Below are positions 26,707 to 35,908 of a DNA stretch of 64,000 nucleotides, one piece after another. The DNA is from Bog-532 sp963830385 (GTDB lineage Bacteria; Actinomycetota; Actinomycetes; Streptosporangiales; Streptosporangiaceae): the NCBI GenBank assembly GCA_963830385.1, contig CAWHMD010000005.1, positions 248,001 to 312,000 on the forward strand, given 5' to 3'. Numbering within the stretch: the first letter of the stretch is position 1; each line of letters opens with the position of its first letter. Below the pieces are notes generated by a model. It had not been told where the DNA came from, did not search any database, and saw nothing but the letters and a program-made list of their open reading frames with translations. A program made the position numbers and the translations under genes.

Positions 26707-28148
26707 TGGGCCGTCTCCTTCTCGCTGGCCGGCTGCGCCAGCAGCTCGGCGGCGACGCGTTCCAGCCCGGCCGCGCGGGAGGCCTTGACCAGCACCACGT
26801 CGCCGGCGTTCAGCCGGCCGCGCAGCGCGGCGACCGCCGCCGGGATGTCCGGCACGCCGATCGCCTCGCCGTGCCAGCCGGAGGTGGCCAGGGCCCCGTC
26901 CAGGATGGGTTCTGCTTCCTTGCCGACAACGATAAGGCCGGCCACTCCGGTTCCGGCCGCCTGCGCCCCGGCCTCCAGGTGGCTGTCCCGTGACTCCTCG
27001 CCCAGCTCCGCCATCTGGCCCAGCACCGCGAACGAGCGCCGGTCCCGGGTCAGGTGCCCGAGCGCGTCCAGCGCGGCCCGGACCGACTCGGGGTTGGCGT
27101 TGTAGGCATCGTTGATCACGGTCACGCCGCCGGGAGCCTGCCGGACCTCCATCCGCCACCGGCTGCGCGCGGTCGCGGTGGACAGGCCGTCGGCGATGCC
27201 GTCGACGTCCAGGCCCAGCTCGGCCGCGATCGCGGCCGCGGCCAGCGCGTTCGCCACCTGGTGAGCCCCGTGCAGGCCCATCCGCACCGCCGCCCGCCCG
27301 GCCGGGGTGACGAGCGTGAACGCGGGCCGGCCGAGCTCGTCCAGCCGAACGTCTTCGGCGCTGAAGTCGGGCCGCCCGACCGCACCGCTGCTCGCGCCGG
27401 CCCCGTCGGCCAGCCCGAACGTCACGATCCGGGCCTCGGTCCGGCCGGCCATGGCCCGGACCCGGTGGTCGTCGGCGTTGAGGATGGCCACCCCGCCGGC
27501 CGCCGCCGCAGGCAGCGCCGCCGGCAGCTCGCCCTTCGCCCGGGCCACCTGCTCGATGCCGCCGAACTCGCCGGTGTGCGCGTGGCCCACGTTGAGCACC
27601 GCACCGACCCGCGGCGGCGCGATCTCACACAGGAACCCGATGTGGCCGGGTCCGCGGGCGGCCAGCTCCAGCACCATGAACCGGGTCTGCTCGTCCGCCC
27701 GCAGCACGGTCAGCGGGAAACCGAACTCGTTGTTGTAGGAGCCTTCCGGCGAGATGGTGGGGCCGAGCCGCTCCACCAGCTGGGCGGTCAGGTCCTTGGT
27801 CGAGGTCTTGCCCGCCGAGCCGGTCAGGCCCGCGATCGTCGCCTGCGGCAGCCGGGCCACCACCTCCTGGGCCAGCTTGGCCAGCGCGCCGGGCACGTCG
27901 TCCACGATCAGCGCGGGCACCCCGGCCGGGCGGGTGCCCAGCATGGCCACCGCGCCGGCCGCGCGGGCGGTGGCGGCGTAGTCGTGCCCGTCCACCCGCT
28001 CCCCTTCGACCGCCGCGAACAGGCCGCCGGGACTCACCCGGCGCGAGTCGATGACCACCGATCCGGTCACCAGCGCGGCCGGGTCGGCCCCGCCGTCCAG
28101 CCGCGCCCCGATGACCCGGGCGATCTCGTCGAGCGAGAGCGGGATCAC
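26703..28148 (-). CDS. murF: UDP-MurNAc-tripeptide:D-Ala-D-Ala ligase
   Basis: A 481-residue Mur ligase that completes the pentapeptide precursor. Domains run in order: N-terminal substrate domain, ATP loop IAGLTGSAGKTSTKDLTAQL, middle domain with GHIGFLCEIAPPRVGAVLNVGHAHTGEFG region motifs, and a C-terminal Rossmann-like domain with VINDAYNANPESVRAALDAL. Starts GTG at 28148, overlapping murE by 4 bp. Confidence 0.97.
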   Translation of the reverse strand: MIPLSLDEIARVIGARLDGGADPAALVTGSVVIDSRRVSPGGLFAAVEGERVDGHDYAATARAAGAVAMLGTRPAGVPALIVDDVPGALAKLAQEVVARLPQATIAGLTGSAGKTSTKDLTAQLVERLGPTISPEGSYNNEFGFPLTVLRADEQTRFMVLELAARGPGHIGFLCEIAPPRVGAVLNVGHAHTGEFGGIEQVARAKGELPAALPAAAAGGVAILNADDHRVRAMAGRTEARIVTFGLADGAGASSGAVGRPDFSAEDVRLDELGRPAFTLVTPAGRAAVRMGLHGAHQVANALAAAAIAAELGLDVDGIADGLSTATARSRWRMEVRQAPGGVTVINDAYNANPESVRAALDALGHLTRDRRSFAVLGQMAELGEESRDSHLEAGAQAAGTGVAGLIVVGKEAEPILDGALATSGWHGEAIGVPDIPAAVAALRGRLNAGDVVLVKASRAAGLERVAAELLAQPASEKETAQ

Positions 28149-29710
28149 AGTTCCCCCCTCGGCCGCGCCGCCCGGGCCCGGCGCCGCAGCGCCTCGGCCG
28201 TGACCTCACGATCGTCGAATGGGAGCACGGCACCGTGGGCGTACTGCCCCCGTTCGTGGCCCTTGCCCGCGACCAGTACCACGTCGCCCTTGCCGGCCGC
28301 GGCGACGGCCAGGCCGATGGCGGACGCCCGGTCCGGCTCCACGATCACGTGCGCCCGGCGCCGCTCCGGCACCGTGATCGCACCCTCCAGCATGGCCGCC
28401 AGGATGGCCAGCGGATCCTCCGTGCGCGGGTTGTCGCTGGTGAAGATGGCCACGTCGGCCAGGTCGGCGGCGGCCGCACCCATCAGCGGGCGCTTGGCCC
28501 GGTCGCGGTCACCGCCGCAGCCGAGCACGATGATCAGCCTGCCCTGGGTCACCGGGCGCAGCGCCCCGAGCACGGCCTCGACCGCGCCCGGCTTGTGCGA
28601 GTAGTCGACCAGCACGGTCAAGTCCGGGTCGAGGCCGGCGGTGTCGACCCGCTCGAGCCGTCCGGGAACCCCGGGGCAGGACCCGACGCCCGCCACCGCG
28701 TCGTCCAGGCCGATACCCGCCTCGACCAGCGCCACGATCGCGCCCAGGGCGTTGGCCACGTTGAACGGCCCGACCAGGACCAGCTGCGCGTCGGCTTCCA
28801 CCCCGCCCGGCCCGATCACCCGGAACGTGCTGCCGTCCGCCCCGACCCGCACGTTCTCTGCCCGCCAGTCCGCCTCCCGGTTCCCGGTGGCGGAGTACGT
28901 GGTCACCGGGATCGGCGCGCTGGCCGCCAGCCGGCGCCCGTGCCCGTCGTCGATGTTCACCACCCCCGCGTCGGCGTACTCGGGCGTGAACAGCCGGGCC
29001 TTGGCCTGGAAGTAGTCCTCCAGGTCGGCGTGGAAGTCCAGGTGGTCCTGAGACAGGTTGGTGAAGATCGCGACGTCGTAGTGGGTGCCGGCCACCCGGC
29101 CCAGCGCCAGCGCGTGGCTGGACACCTCCATCGCCGCGGCGGTCACCTCGCGCTCGGCCATCGTGGCCAGCAGCGCCTGCAGGTCGGTCGCCTCGGGCGT
29201 GGTCAGCTCGCTGGCCAGCAGCTCCGGCCCGATCCGGGTCTCGACCCCGCCGATCAGCCCGGTCACGTGGCCCGCCATCCGCAGCCCGGCCTCGACCAGG
29301 TAGCTGGTGGTGGTCTTGCCGCTGGTGCCGGTCACCCCGATCAGCCGCAGCCGCCGGGACGGGTCGCCGTACACCCAGCAGGCCACCTCACCGAGCCGGG
29401 CCCGCGGGTCGTTCACCACGAACACCGGCACCCCGCTGGCCGCGGCCCGCTCCCGGCCCCCCGGGTCGGTCAGCACCGCCACCGCCCCGGCCGCCACCGC
29501 GGCCGCGCAGAAGTCGGCCCCGTGCACCCGGCTGCCGGGCAGCGCCGCGTACAGGTCGCCGGGCTGGACGGCCCGGGAGTCGTGAGTGACGCCGGACACC
29601 GGCGGGAACGGCTCCGCCCCGGAACCGGCGGGCAGCTTGACGCCCAGCAGCAACCCCAGTCCGGAAAGCGGGCGGGCCTGTGGGCGGGAGGGTCGGATGG
29701 CCACGGACAC
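28145..29710 (-). CDS. murE: UDP-MurNAc-L-Ala-D-Glu:meso-DAP ligase
   Basis: A 521-residue Mur ligase adding the third stem residue. The ATP loop is IGVTGTSGKTTTSYLVEAGL and the carbamylated-Lys region is FTNLSQDHLDFHADLEDYF. The C-terminal motif TSDNPRTEDPLAIL matches the DNPR motif of meso-diaminopimelate-specific MurE, so this organism probably has mDAP in its wall. The GTG at 29710 has AGGAGG 12 bases ahead. It is 19 bp from ftsI. Confidence 0.97.
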   Translation of the reverse strand: MSVAIRPSRPQARPLSGLGLLLGVKLPAGSGAEPFPPVSGVTHDSRAVQPGDLYAALPGSRVHGADFCAAAVAAGAVAVLTDPGGRERAAASGVPVFVVNDPRARLGEVACWVYGDPSRRLRLIGVTGTSGKTTTSYLVEAGLRMAGHVTGLIGGVETRIGPELLASELTTPEATDLQALLATMAEREVTAAAMEVSSHALALGRVAGTHYDVAIFTNLSQDHLDFHADLEDYFQAKARLFTPEYADAGVVNIDDGHGRRLAASAPIPVTTYSATGNREADWRAENVRVGADGSTFRVIGPGGVEADAQLVLVGPFNVANALGAIVALVEAGIGLDDAVAGVGSCPGVPGRLERVDTAGLDPDLTVLVDYSHKPGAVEAVLGALRPVTQGRLIIVLGCGGDRDRAKRPLMGAAAADLADVAIFTSDNPRTEDPLAILAAMLEGAITVPERRRAHVIVEPDRASAIGLAVAAAGKGDVVLVAGKGHERGQYAHGAVLPFDDREVTAEALRRRARAARPRGEL

Positions 29711-29729
29711 GCGGAGAGGCTACCTCCTA

Positions 29730-31922
29730 TCAGGGCCCAGTGAGCGGCACGTCCGCAGGCTTGGCCCCGTCCGGCGGGATCTTCATGGTCTGCAGGGCGA
29801 ATTCCATCACCTTGTAGAAGACCGGCCCGGCCACCACGTCGCCGAAGTATCCGCCCTTCTTGGGGCTCTGCACGTTGACCGCGACCACCAGCTGCGGGTT
29901 GTCGCCCGGGGCCATCCCGATGTAGCTGGCCCCGTACTTGCACAGGCACTTCTGGGTCGCGTCCCACTCCTGCGAGGTACCGGTCTTGGCCGCGATCGCG
30001 TAACCGGGGATGATCCCCCACGGCTCGTTGGCCTCCTGGTCGACCGCCGGGACCTGCTGCATCGCCGCGATCAGGGACTTGGCCGTGCTGGGCTGGATGA
30101 CCCGGCGGGACGGGGACGCGGCCGCCGCGTGGTACGTGGCCGAGCTGCCCGTGGTGCCCTGGACCAGGGTCGGCTGGACTCGCACGCCCCCGTTGGCGAT
30201 CGTCGAGTACACGCTCGCCATCTGCACCGCGTCCGCGTCCACGCCCTGGCCGAACGACAGCGTGAACCGCTCGTTGCCCCACCACTTGGACGGCGCGGGC
30301 AGGATGCCCTGGCTCTCCCCCGGCAGGTCGAGGCCGCTCACCGAGCCGATACCGAAGTTCCGCAGGTACTGGTACTGAGTCCTCGGGGGCACGTGCTTGA
30401 CCACCTGGACCATGCCGTCGTTGCTCGAGTTGGCCAGGATGCCGGCGATCGTCCAGCGCTCGACCGGATGGCTCTCCGCATCATGGAAGCTGAAGCCGTC
30501 CTCGGTGATCGAGTCGGGCACCGTGTAGGTGCTGGTGATCTTCTGGCCGCCCTTTTCCATCGCGGCGCTGGCGGTGATCACCTTGGCCGTGCTGCCCGGC
30601 TCGAACACGTCCTGCACGGCCAGGTTCTCGCCGGTGGTCCCGCTGGCCCCGGTGGCCGAGTAGGCGGGCCACTGCGCCATGGCCAGGATCTTGCCCGTCT
30701 TGGGCTGCTCGATGACGACCGTGCAGCTGTCCGCGTCAGCCTTCTGCACCTGCTGCTGGCAGGCCTGCTGGGCTTCCCACTGCAACGTGGGCACGATCGT
30801 CAGCTGCAGGTCACTGCCGTTGACCGCGGGTGTGTTCTTGGCGCCCGCCAGCGGGATCTGCTCCCCGTTGGTGGACACCTGGAACTGCTCCTGGCCCGCC
30901 TGGCCGGCCAGCAGCTGGTTGTTGCTCAGCTCAAGGCCGGCCGCGCCCTTGAGGCCGCCCGAGGCGGTGGTGCTGGTGATCCCCAGCAGGTTCGAGGTCG
31001 ACGCGCCGTCCGGATAGATGCGGGCGTAGCTGCCGGTCATTGAGATGCCGGGCAGCCCGGTGAACGTGACCGGCCCGTTGGTCTGGCCCGCCACCCTGGC
31101 CGCAGCCGGGTCATCGGGCAGGCTCATCGCCTTGACCTGGTTGGCGTTCTGCTGGCTGACGCCCTTCTTGAGCACCACGTACTGGGGCGAGGTGGGGTTC
31201 TGCAGCAGGCTCAGCACCGAGCTGGAGTCCATCCCCAGCGGCGGCGCGAGCCGATCCGCGATCTCCGGCATCTCGGCCGCGGTCATCTCGGCCGGGTCCG
31301 CGTACACCAGGTAGGTCTGCACGGTCATGGCCAGCACCTGGCCGTTGGCGGCGGTGATCTCACCGCGCATGGCCGGCGTGCTCTCGGTCTGCAGCCGCTG
31401 ATCCTGGGCCAGCTGCTTGTAGGTACCGGACTGGAAACCCTGCAGCTGCACCAGCCGCCCGGCGAACAGCGACAGCAGGAACGCGATGGCCAGCAGGGTG
31501 ATGCCGAGCCGCCGGCCCGGGTCGGCCCGCGGCCGGAGCACCCGGCGCACCACGTTCCGGCGAGGCGGGTGCGGGGGGCGCCCGTTACGGGTCAGGCCGG
31601 GACGGGCGGCCGGCCCCGGACCGTCCTGGCCCCGGACCGGCTGGCTCCTTGGTGGCCGGGCCGGCCCTCGGTGTGCCTGGCTCCGTGGCGGCCGGGATCC
31701 GCCGCTGGGCCGCGGACCGCGCTCGCCCGCGCCGCGGGCACCGCGGTCGCTGGTCCCCCGGGGGCCGCGGTCACTCTGGCCGGCCGGGCGCGGACGCCGG
31801 TCGTCACCCGGCCGCCGGGAGGCCGGCCCGCCTCGCACCGGCCCCGGGCGGCCCGGACCCAGGCCACCACGGCCCGTCCCCGATCCGCCCCGCGCGTCGC
31901 GTCCCCCGCCGCGGAAGGTCAT
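29730..31922 (-). CDS. ftsI: FtsI septal transpeptidase (PBP3/PbpB)
   Basis: A 730-residue class B penicillin-binding protein that cross-links septal peptidoglycan. About 135 Gly/Arg/Pro-rich cytoplasmic residues precede the membrane helix (LGITLLAIAFLLSLFAGRL, about 139-160). The dimerisation domain follows, then the transpeptidase with the Ser nucleophile motif STAK near residue 441, SSN near 496 and KTGTS near 645. No PASTA domain is seen. The ATG at 31922 overlaps ftsL by 4 bp. The long N-terminal tail is unusual in size. Confidence 0.96.
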   Translation of the reverse strand: MTFRGGGRDARGGSGTGRGGLGPGRPGPVRGGPASRRPGDDRRPRPAGQSDRGPRGTSDRGARGAGERGPRPSGGSRPPRSQAHRGPARPPRSQPVRGQDGPGPAARPGLTRNGRPPHPPRRNVVRRVLRPRADPGRRLGITLLAIAFLLSLFAGRLVQLQGFQSGTYKQLAQDQRLQTESTPAMRGEITAANGQVLAMTVQTYLVYADPAEMTAAEMPEIADRLAPPLGMDSSSVLSLLQNPTSPQYVVLKKGVSQQNANQVKAMSLPDDPAAARVAGQTNGPVTFTGLPGISMTGSYARIYPDGASTSNLLGITSTTASGGLKGAAGLELSNNQLLAGQAGQEQFQVSTNGEQIPLAGAKNTPAVNGSDLQLTIVPTLQWEAQQACQQQVQKADADSCTVVIEQPKTGKILAMAQWPAYSATGASGTTGENLAVQDVFEPGSTAKVITASAAMEKGGQKITSTYTVPDSITEDGFSFHDAESHPVERWTIAGILANSSNDGMVQVVKHVPPRTQYQYLRNFGIGSVSGLDLPGESQGILPAPSKWWGNERFTLSFGQGVDADAVQMASVYSTIANGGVRVQPTLVQGTTGSSATYHAAAASPSRRVIQPSTAKSLIAAMQQVPAVDQEANEPWGIIPGYAIAAKTGTSQEWDATQKCLCKYGASYIGMAPGDNPQLVVAVNVQSPKKGGYFGDVVAGPVFYKVMEFALQTMKIPPDGAKPADVPLTGP

Positions 31923-32761
31923 GGGGTGTAACCAGGGACATCGATCTGCGCGGTCGAGCCGGTGGCCGCGTTGCTGGAGACCTTGCCCGTCTTCACGTTG
32001 AGGAACTCCAGCTGCTGCACCGGCTTCATCCCGAGCTGCTGGGCCCGCTGGGCGATCACGCCCGGCACCTGATCCTGCGACACCTGCTGCTGCAGTTGCT
32101 GCTGCTGCTTGGCCAGGGCGGCGTTTTGCTTCTCCAGAGTGGGGATACGGAACGACCCGGCCGCCAGCGTGGTGCTGATGATCAGCATGCAGACGAGCGC
32201 GCCGGCCAGCATGCCCACCACCATGAACAGGAAAGGCATCCGGCGCCGGCGCGCCCCAGTGCGGCTGGTGCTGCGCGGCGCGGAGCCCGGCCGCGGCGTG
32301 GCGGGCCGGGCCGGAGTCTCCGGCCGGGCCGTTGGCCGCGGCGGGGAGATAGGCCGGGAGGTGATGCGCGGTGGCGCGGCTGTCAGCGTGTCCGCCCGCC
32401 CGGTGACGGCCCGCGGCTTGCCGGTCCGCGGACGCCCGTCCGGAGCGGCGGGCCTCGGGGCGGGCCGTTCCGGCCGCACCTTGGTGCCGGCACCGCCCTG
32501 CGTCCGGGGCTGCCCCTGGGTGCGGGACGGGCCCGCGGTCCGCGCGCCGCCTTGCGACCGGGAGCCACCCGGGACCCGGGCACCCGCCGGGACCCGGCCG
32601 CCGGCCGGCACCCTCGGGCTGGGCTGGGCTCGCCCGGTGGTCTGGGCGCGGCCATCGGGCTGGGTCCGCGTCCCGGCCTGGGCGCGAGGACCAGGCTGGC
32701 CGCCGTCACGGTAACCCCGGCCCCGGGCCGGGGATGGAGTGTCGGTTAGTCGGATAGCCAT
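31919..32761 (-). CDS. ftsL: FtsL-like division protein with long disordered N-terminus
   Basis: A 280-residue bitopic protein at the ftsL position between rsmH and ftsI. About 170 Arg/Pro/Gly-rich residues precede one membrane helix (MPFLFMVVGMLAGALVCMLI, about 175-200). A Gln-rich coiled coil (LEKQNAALAKQQQQLQQQV) follows with the usual LGMKP-containing end (RAQQLGMKPVQQLEFL). FtsL pairs with FtsQ and DivIC/FtsB to activate FtsWI. Identity rests on topology and position because FtsL sequences diverge strongly. The ATG at 32761 is 12 bp from the rsmH stop. Confidence 0.85.
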   Translation of the reverse strand: MAIRLTDTPSPARGRGYRDGGQPGPRAQAGTRTQPDGRAQTTGRAQPSPRVPAGGRVPAGARVPGGSRSQGGARTAGPSRTQGQPRTQGGAGTKVRPERPAPRPAAPDGRPRTGKPRAVTGRADTLTAAPPRITSRPISPPRPTARPETPARPATPRPGSAPRSTSRTGARRRRMPFLFMVVGMLAGALVCMLIISTTLAAGSFRIPTLEKQNAALAKQQQQLQQQVSQDQVPGVIAQRAQQLGMKPVQQLEFLNVKTGKVSSNAATGSTAQIDVPGYTP

Positions 32762-32773
32762 GTCATCCGCCCT

Positions 32774-33730
32774 TCAGGCAGCCTTGCGGATTCGTTCCGC
32801 AGCCCGTAGCCGTGCGGAGGCCGCACGTGGATTCGCGGTCAGCTCTTCCGGGGTCGGGCGCATCGCGCCCCTGGTCAGCAGCCGGAACTTCGGTCCGCTG
32901 TCCGGCAGCGGGACCGGCAGGCCGGGCGGGGTGGTGTCGGCCGCGGCCGCCGCCAGTTCCCGCTTGACCACGCGGTCCTCGAGCGAGTGGTAGGCCAGCA
33001 CGGCGATGCGGCCGCCCACCGAGAGCAGGTCGAGGGCGGCGGGCAGCGCCCGGCCGAGCACGGCCAGCTCACCGTTCACCTCGATCCGCAGCGCCTGGAA
33101 CGTCCGCTTGGCCGGGTGGCCACCGGTCCGGCGGGCGGCCGCCGGGATCGAGTCCCGCACGATCTCGCTCAGCCGCGCGGTCGAGGTCACCGGCGACCGG
33201 GACCGCTCCCGCACCAGCGCGTCGGCGATCCGCCGCGCGAACCGCTCCTCGCCGTACTCCCGCAGCACCCGGGCCAGCTCGGCGGCCGGGTAGCGGTTGA
33301 CCACCTCTTCCGCGGTCAGCTCGGCCGACTGGTCCATCCGCATGTCCAGCGGCGCGTCGTAGGAGTAGGCGAACCCGCGCTCCGGGTCGTCCAGCTGCGG
33401 AGAGGAGACCCCCAGGTCGAACAGCACGCCCTGCACGCTCTCGAGGCCCGCCGCGGCCACGATGGCCGGGATCTCGTCGTAGAACGAATGCACCAGCGTC
33501 ACCCGGCCGGCGTCACCGGCCAGCGCCGCCCGGGACTCCTCGATCGCGGCCGCGTCGGCGTCGACGCCGATCACCATCAGCCCCGGGTAGGCGGCCAGCA
33601 GGGCCCGGGTGTGCCCGGCCCGGCCGAGGGTCGCGTCCAGCAGCACCGCGCCGTCGGCGGCCAGGGCGGGACCGAGCAGCGTGGCTACCTGGTCGAGCAT
33701 GACCGGCACGTGCCCGGATGCCGTGCCCAT
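32774..33730 (-). CDS. rsmH: 16S rRNA (cytosine1402-N4)-methyltransferase
   Basis: A 318-residue SAM enzyme modifying C1402 in the ribosomal P site. Motifs are GHVPVMLDQVATLL, LLDATLGRAGHTRALL (SAM loop), GVLFDLGVSSPQLDDPERGFAY, and HSLEDRVVKREL. The frame extends to 33811, but the ATG at 33730 has GAGGGG upstream and gives the standard N-terminus and length. It follows mraZ in the usual order. Confidence 0.96.
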   Translation of the reverse strand: MGTASGHVPVMLDQVATLLGPALAADGAVLLDATLGRAGHTRALLAAYPGLMVIGVDADAAAIEESRAALAGDAGRVTLVHSFYDEIPAIVAAAGLESVQGVLFDLGVSSPQLDDPERGFAYSYDAPLDMRMDQSAELTAEEVVNRYPAAELARVLREYGEERFARRIADALVRERSRSPVTSTARLSEIVRDSIPAAARRTGGHPAKRTFQALRIEVNGELAVLGRALPAALDLLSVGGRIAVLAYHSLEDRVVKRELAAAAADTTPPGLPVPLPDSGPKFRLLTRGAMRPTPEELTANPRAASARLRAAERIRKAA

Positions 33731-33943
33731 GTAGACCACCCCTCGCTCCTGGTCGCCGCGGCTGACATGTCGCTTCATCGCTTTGTCGATGTGTTTTCTT
33801 TGCGATGGCACCGGTCATGTGGCCCACCGGTACCGGGCCGGGACTCCATCCGCGCCGCGCGGGCCGCCAGCCGCCTGGCACCGGGGAAGTGATGCCAGCC
33901 AGCCAGCGGCCCAGCGCGGGTGGAGACCCCACCGGGCACCGGC

Positions 33944-34375
33944 TCACAAGATCCCGGGCAGCACCTCCTCGGCAGCGTCCGAGAACGACTCCTCCTGGCT
34001 GGCCAGGTAGGTCTCCCAGGCGGCCGCGTCCCAGATCTCCATCCGGGTGTTGGCCCCGATGACCACACAGTCCCGCTCCAGGCCGGCGTAGCCACGCAGC
34101 GCCGGCGGCACGGTGATGCGGCCCTGCTTGTCCGGGACCTCATCGGAGGCGCTGGCGAACAGCACCCGGCTGTAGTCCCGCAGCCCCTTGCCGGTGACCG
34201 GCGCGGACCGCATGGCGTCGGTGACCCGGGTGAACTCAGCGAGCGGCCACACGTAGAGGCAGCGCTCCTGGCCCTTCGTGATCACCACACCCTCAGCGAG
34301 TTCGTCCCGGTACTTGGCCGGCAGGATCAGCCGCCCCTTCTCGTCCAGCCGGGGTGTGTGCGTGCCGAGGAACAC
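33944..34375 (-). CDS. mraZ: MraZ transcriptional regulator
   Basis: A 143-residue protein with two AbrB-like swapped-hairpin domains, each with the DXXXR signature: FLGTHTPRLDEKGRLILPAK and SDEVPDKQGRITVPPALR. MraZ forms ring oligomers that bind tandem TGGGN boxes in front of itself and controls the dcw operon. The GTG at 34375 has AAGGAGG 8 bases ahead and gives the standard MFLGT start; an in-frame GTG at 34384 overlaps the ribosome site and is less likely. Four matching boxes lie over its promoter. Confidence 0.96.
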   Translation of the reverse strand: MFLGTHTPRLDEKGRLILPAKYRDELAEGVVITKGQERCLYVWPLAEFTRVTDAMRSAPVTGKGLRDYSRVLFASASDEVPDKQGRITVPPALRGYAGLERDCVVIGANTRMEIWDAAAWETYLASQEESFSDAAEEVLPGIL

Positions 34376-34416
34376 CGCACCCACCTCCTTGGCTCGAGAG
34401 CAGCGTTAGCCGACCG

Positions 34417-34458
34417 CCCCACCGCGCTCCACTGTACTCCACATTCCCCCACCGTCAA
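34417..34458 (-). promoter_or_regulatory. mraZ promoter overlapped by four MraZ boxes
   Basis: On the minus strand TTGACG (34458-34453) and TACAGT (34436-34431) are 16 bases apart. Four direct TGGNG boxes at 34451-34447, 34441-34437, 34431-34427 and 34421-34417 repeat with an exact 10-bp period (TGGGG, TGGAG, TGGAG, TGGGG). This is the known MraZ operator layout, here laid across the spacer and -10. Autoregulation is the expected result. Confidence 0.88.
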
Positions 34459-34515
34459 CGCTGAAACGGCCGTGTTTTGCGGTTCAGGCCCCACAAAGCC
34501 GCAGCTCAGCAAGGG

Positions 34516-34550
34516 TGGGGCGAAGTGGGGGGTAAATGGGGGGCGTGGGG
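34516..34550 (+). promoter_or_regulatory. second G-rich array of MraZ-like boxes / possible G-quadruplex
   Basis: TGGGG occurs on the plus strand at 34516, 34526, 34537 and 34546, spaced 10, 11 and 9 bp, facing the moxR operon. The four G-tracts (4 to 6 G) separated by loops of 3-6 bases also meet the pattern for a G-quadruplex. It is either a second MraZ site or a structural element; the sequence alone does not decide. Confidence 0.6.
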
Positions 34551-34916
34551 GGAGGGCCGGGCGCGCAGGCGGCAAAATGGTGAGCGGCTCCCCGGACGGC
34601 GGCGCTGGGCAGCCGCCAGGCGGCCGTAAAGCAGCCGCCGGGCGCCCGGAGAGCCGCCAGAGGAACCGCGAAGACACTGCTTCAAAACAAGCCGTCCGGG
34701 CAGTCGGCTCCGTATCCAGTGCGGAAGCTGACGTCCCCAGAGCCTGGGGGCGTCGGTGCGGTGCGGGGGAGCGTCTGTTGGCCAGCAGGAACCGTCGCGC
34801 CGCGACTGGGCTAGGACGTAATGTCGTTATACGGCCGTTACGGTGGTGTGGCATGACCACCGGCGACGGGCGCGGCGCCAGGCCGGTGGGGCCTGAGAGG
34901 CCCATGAGGAGGCCAA
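34551..34916. other. moxR upstream region without a gene
   Basis: About 365 bp with no supported coding sequence. TAATGT at 34819-34824 is a possible -10 for moxR, with no clear -35. AGGAGG at 34907-34912 is the moxR ribosome site. No stable long hairpin with a T-run is evident. Confidence 0.5.
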
Positions 34917-35894
<978 letters not shown>

Positions 35895-35908
35895 CGACGC
35901 CGACGTAG

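Noticed and set aside
26707..27159. N-terminal extension of MraY
   Set aside because: It overlaps murF in another frame; the GTG at 26706 has a ribosome site and the usual 4-bp overlap.
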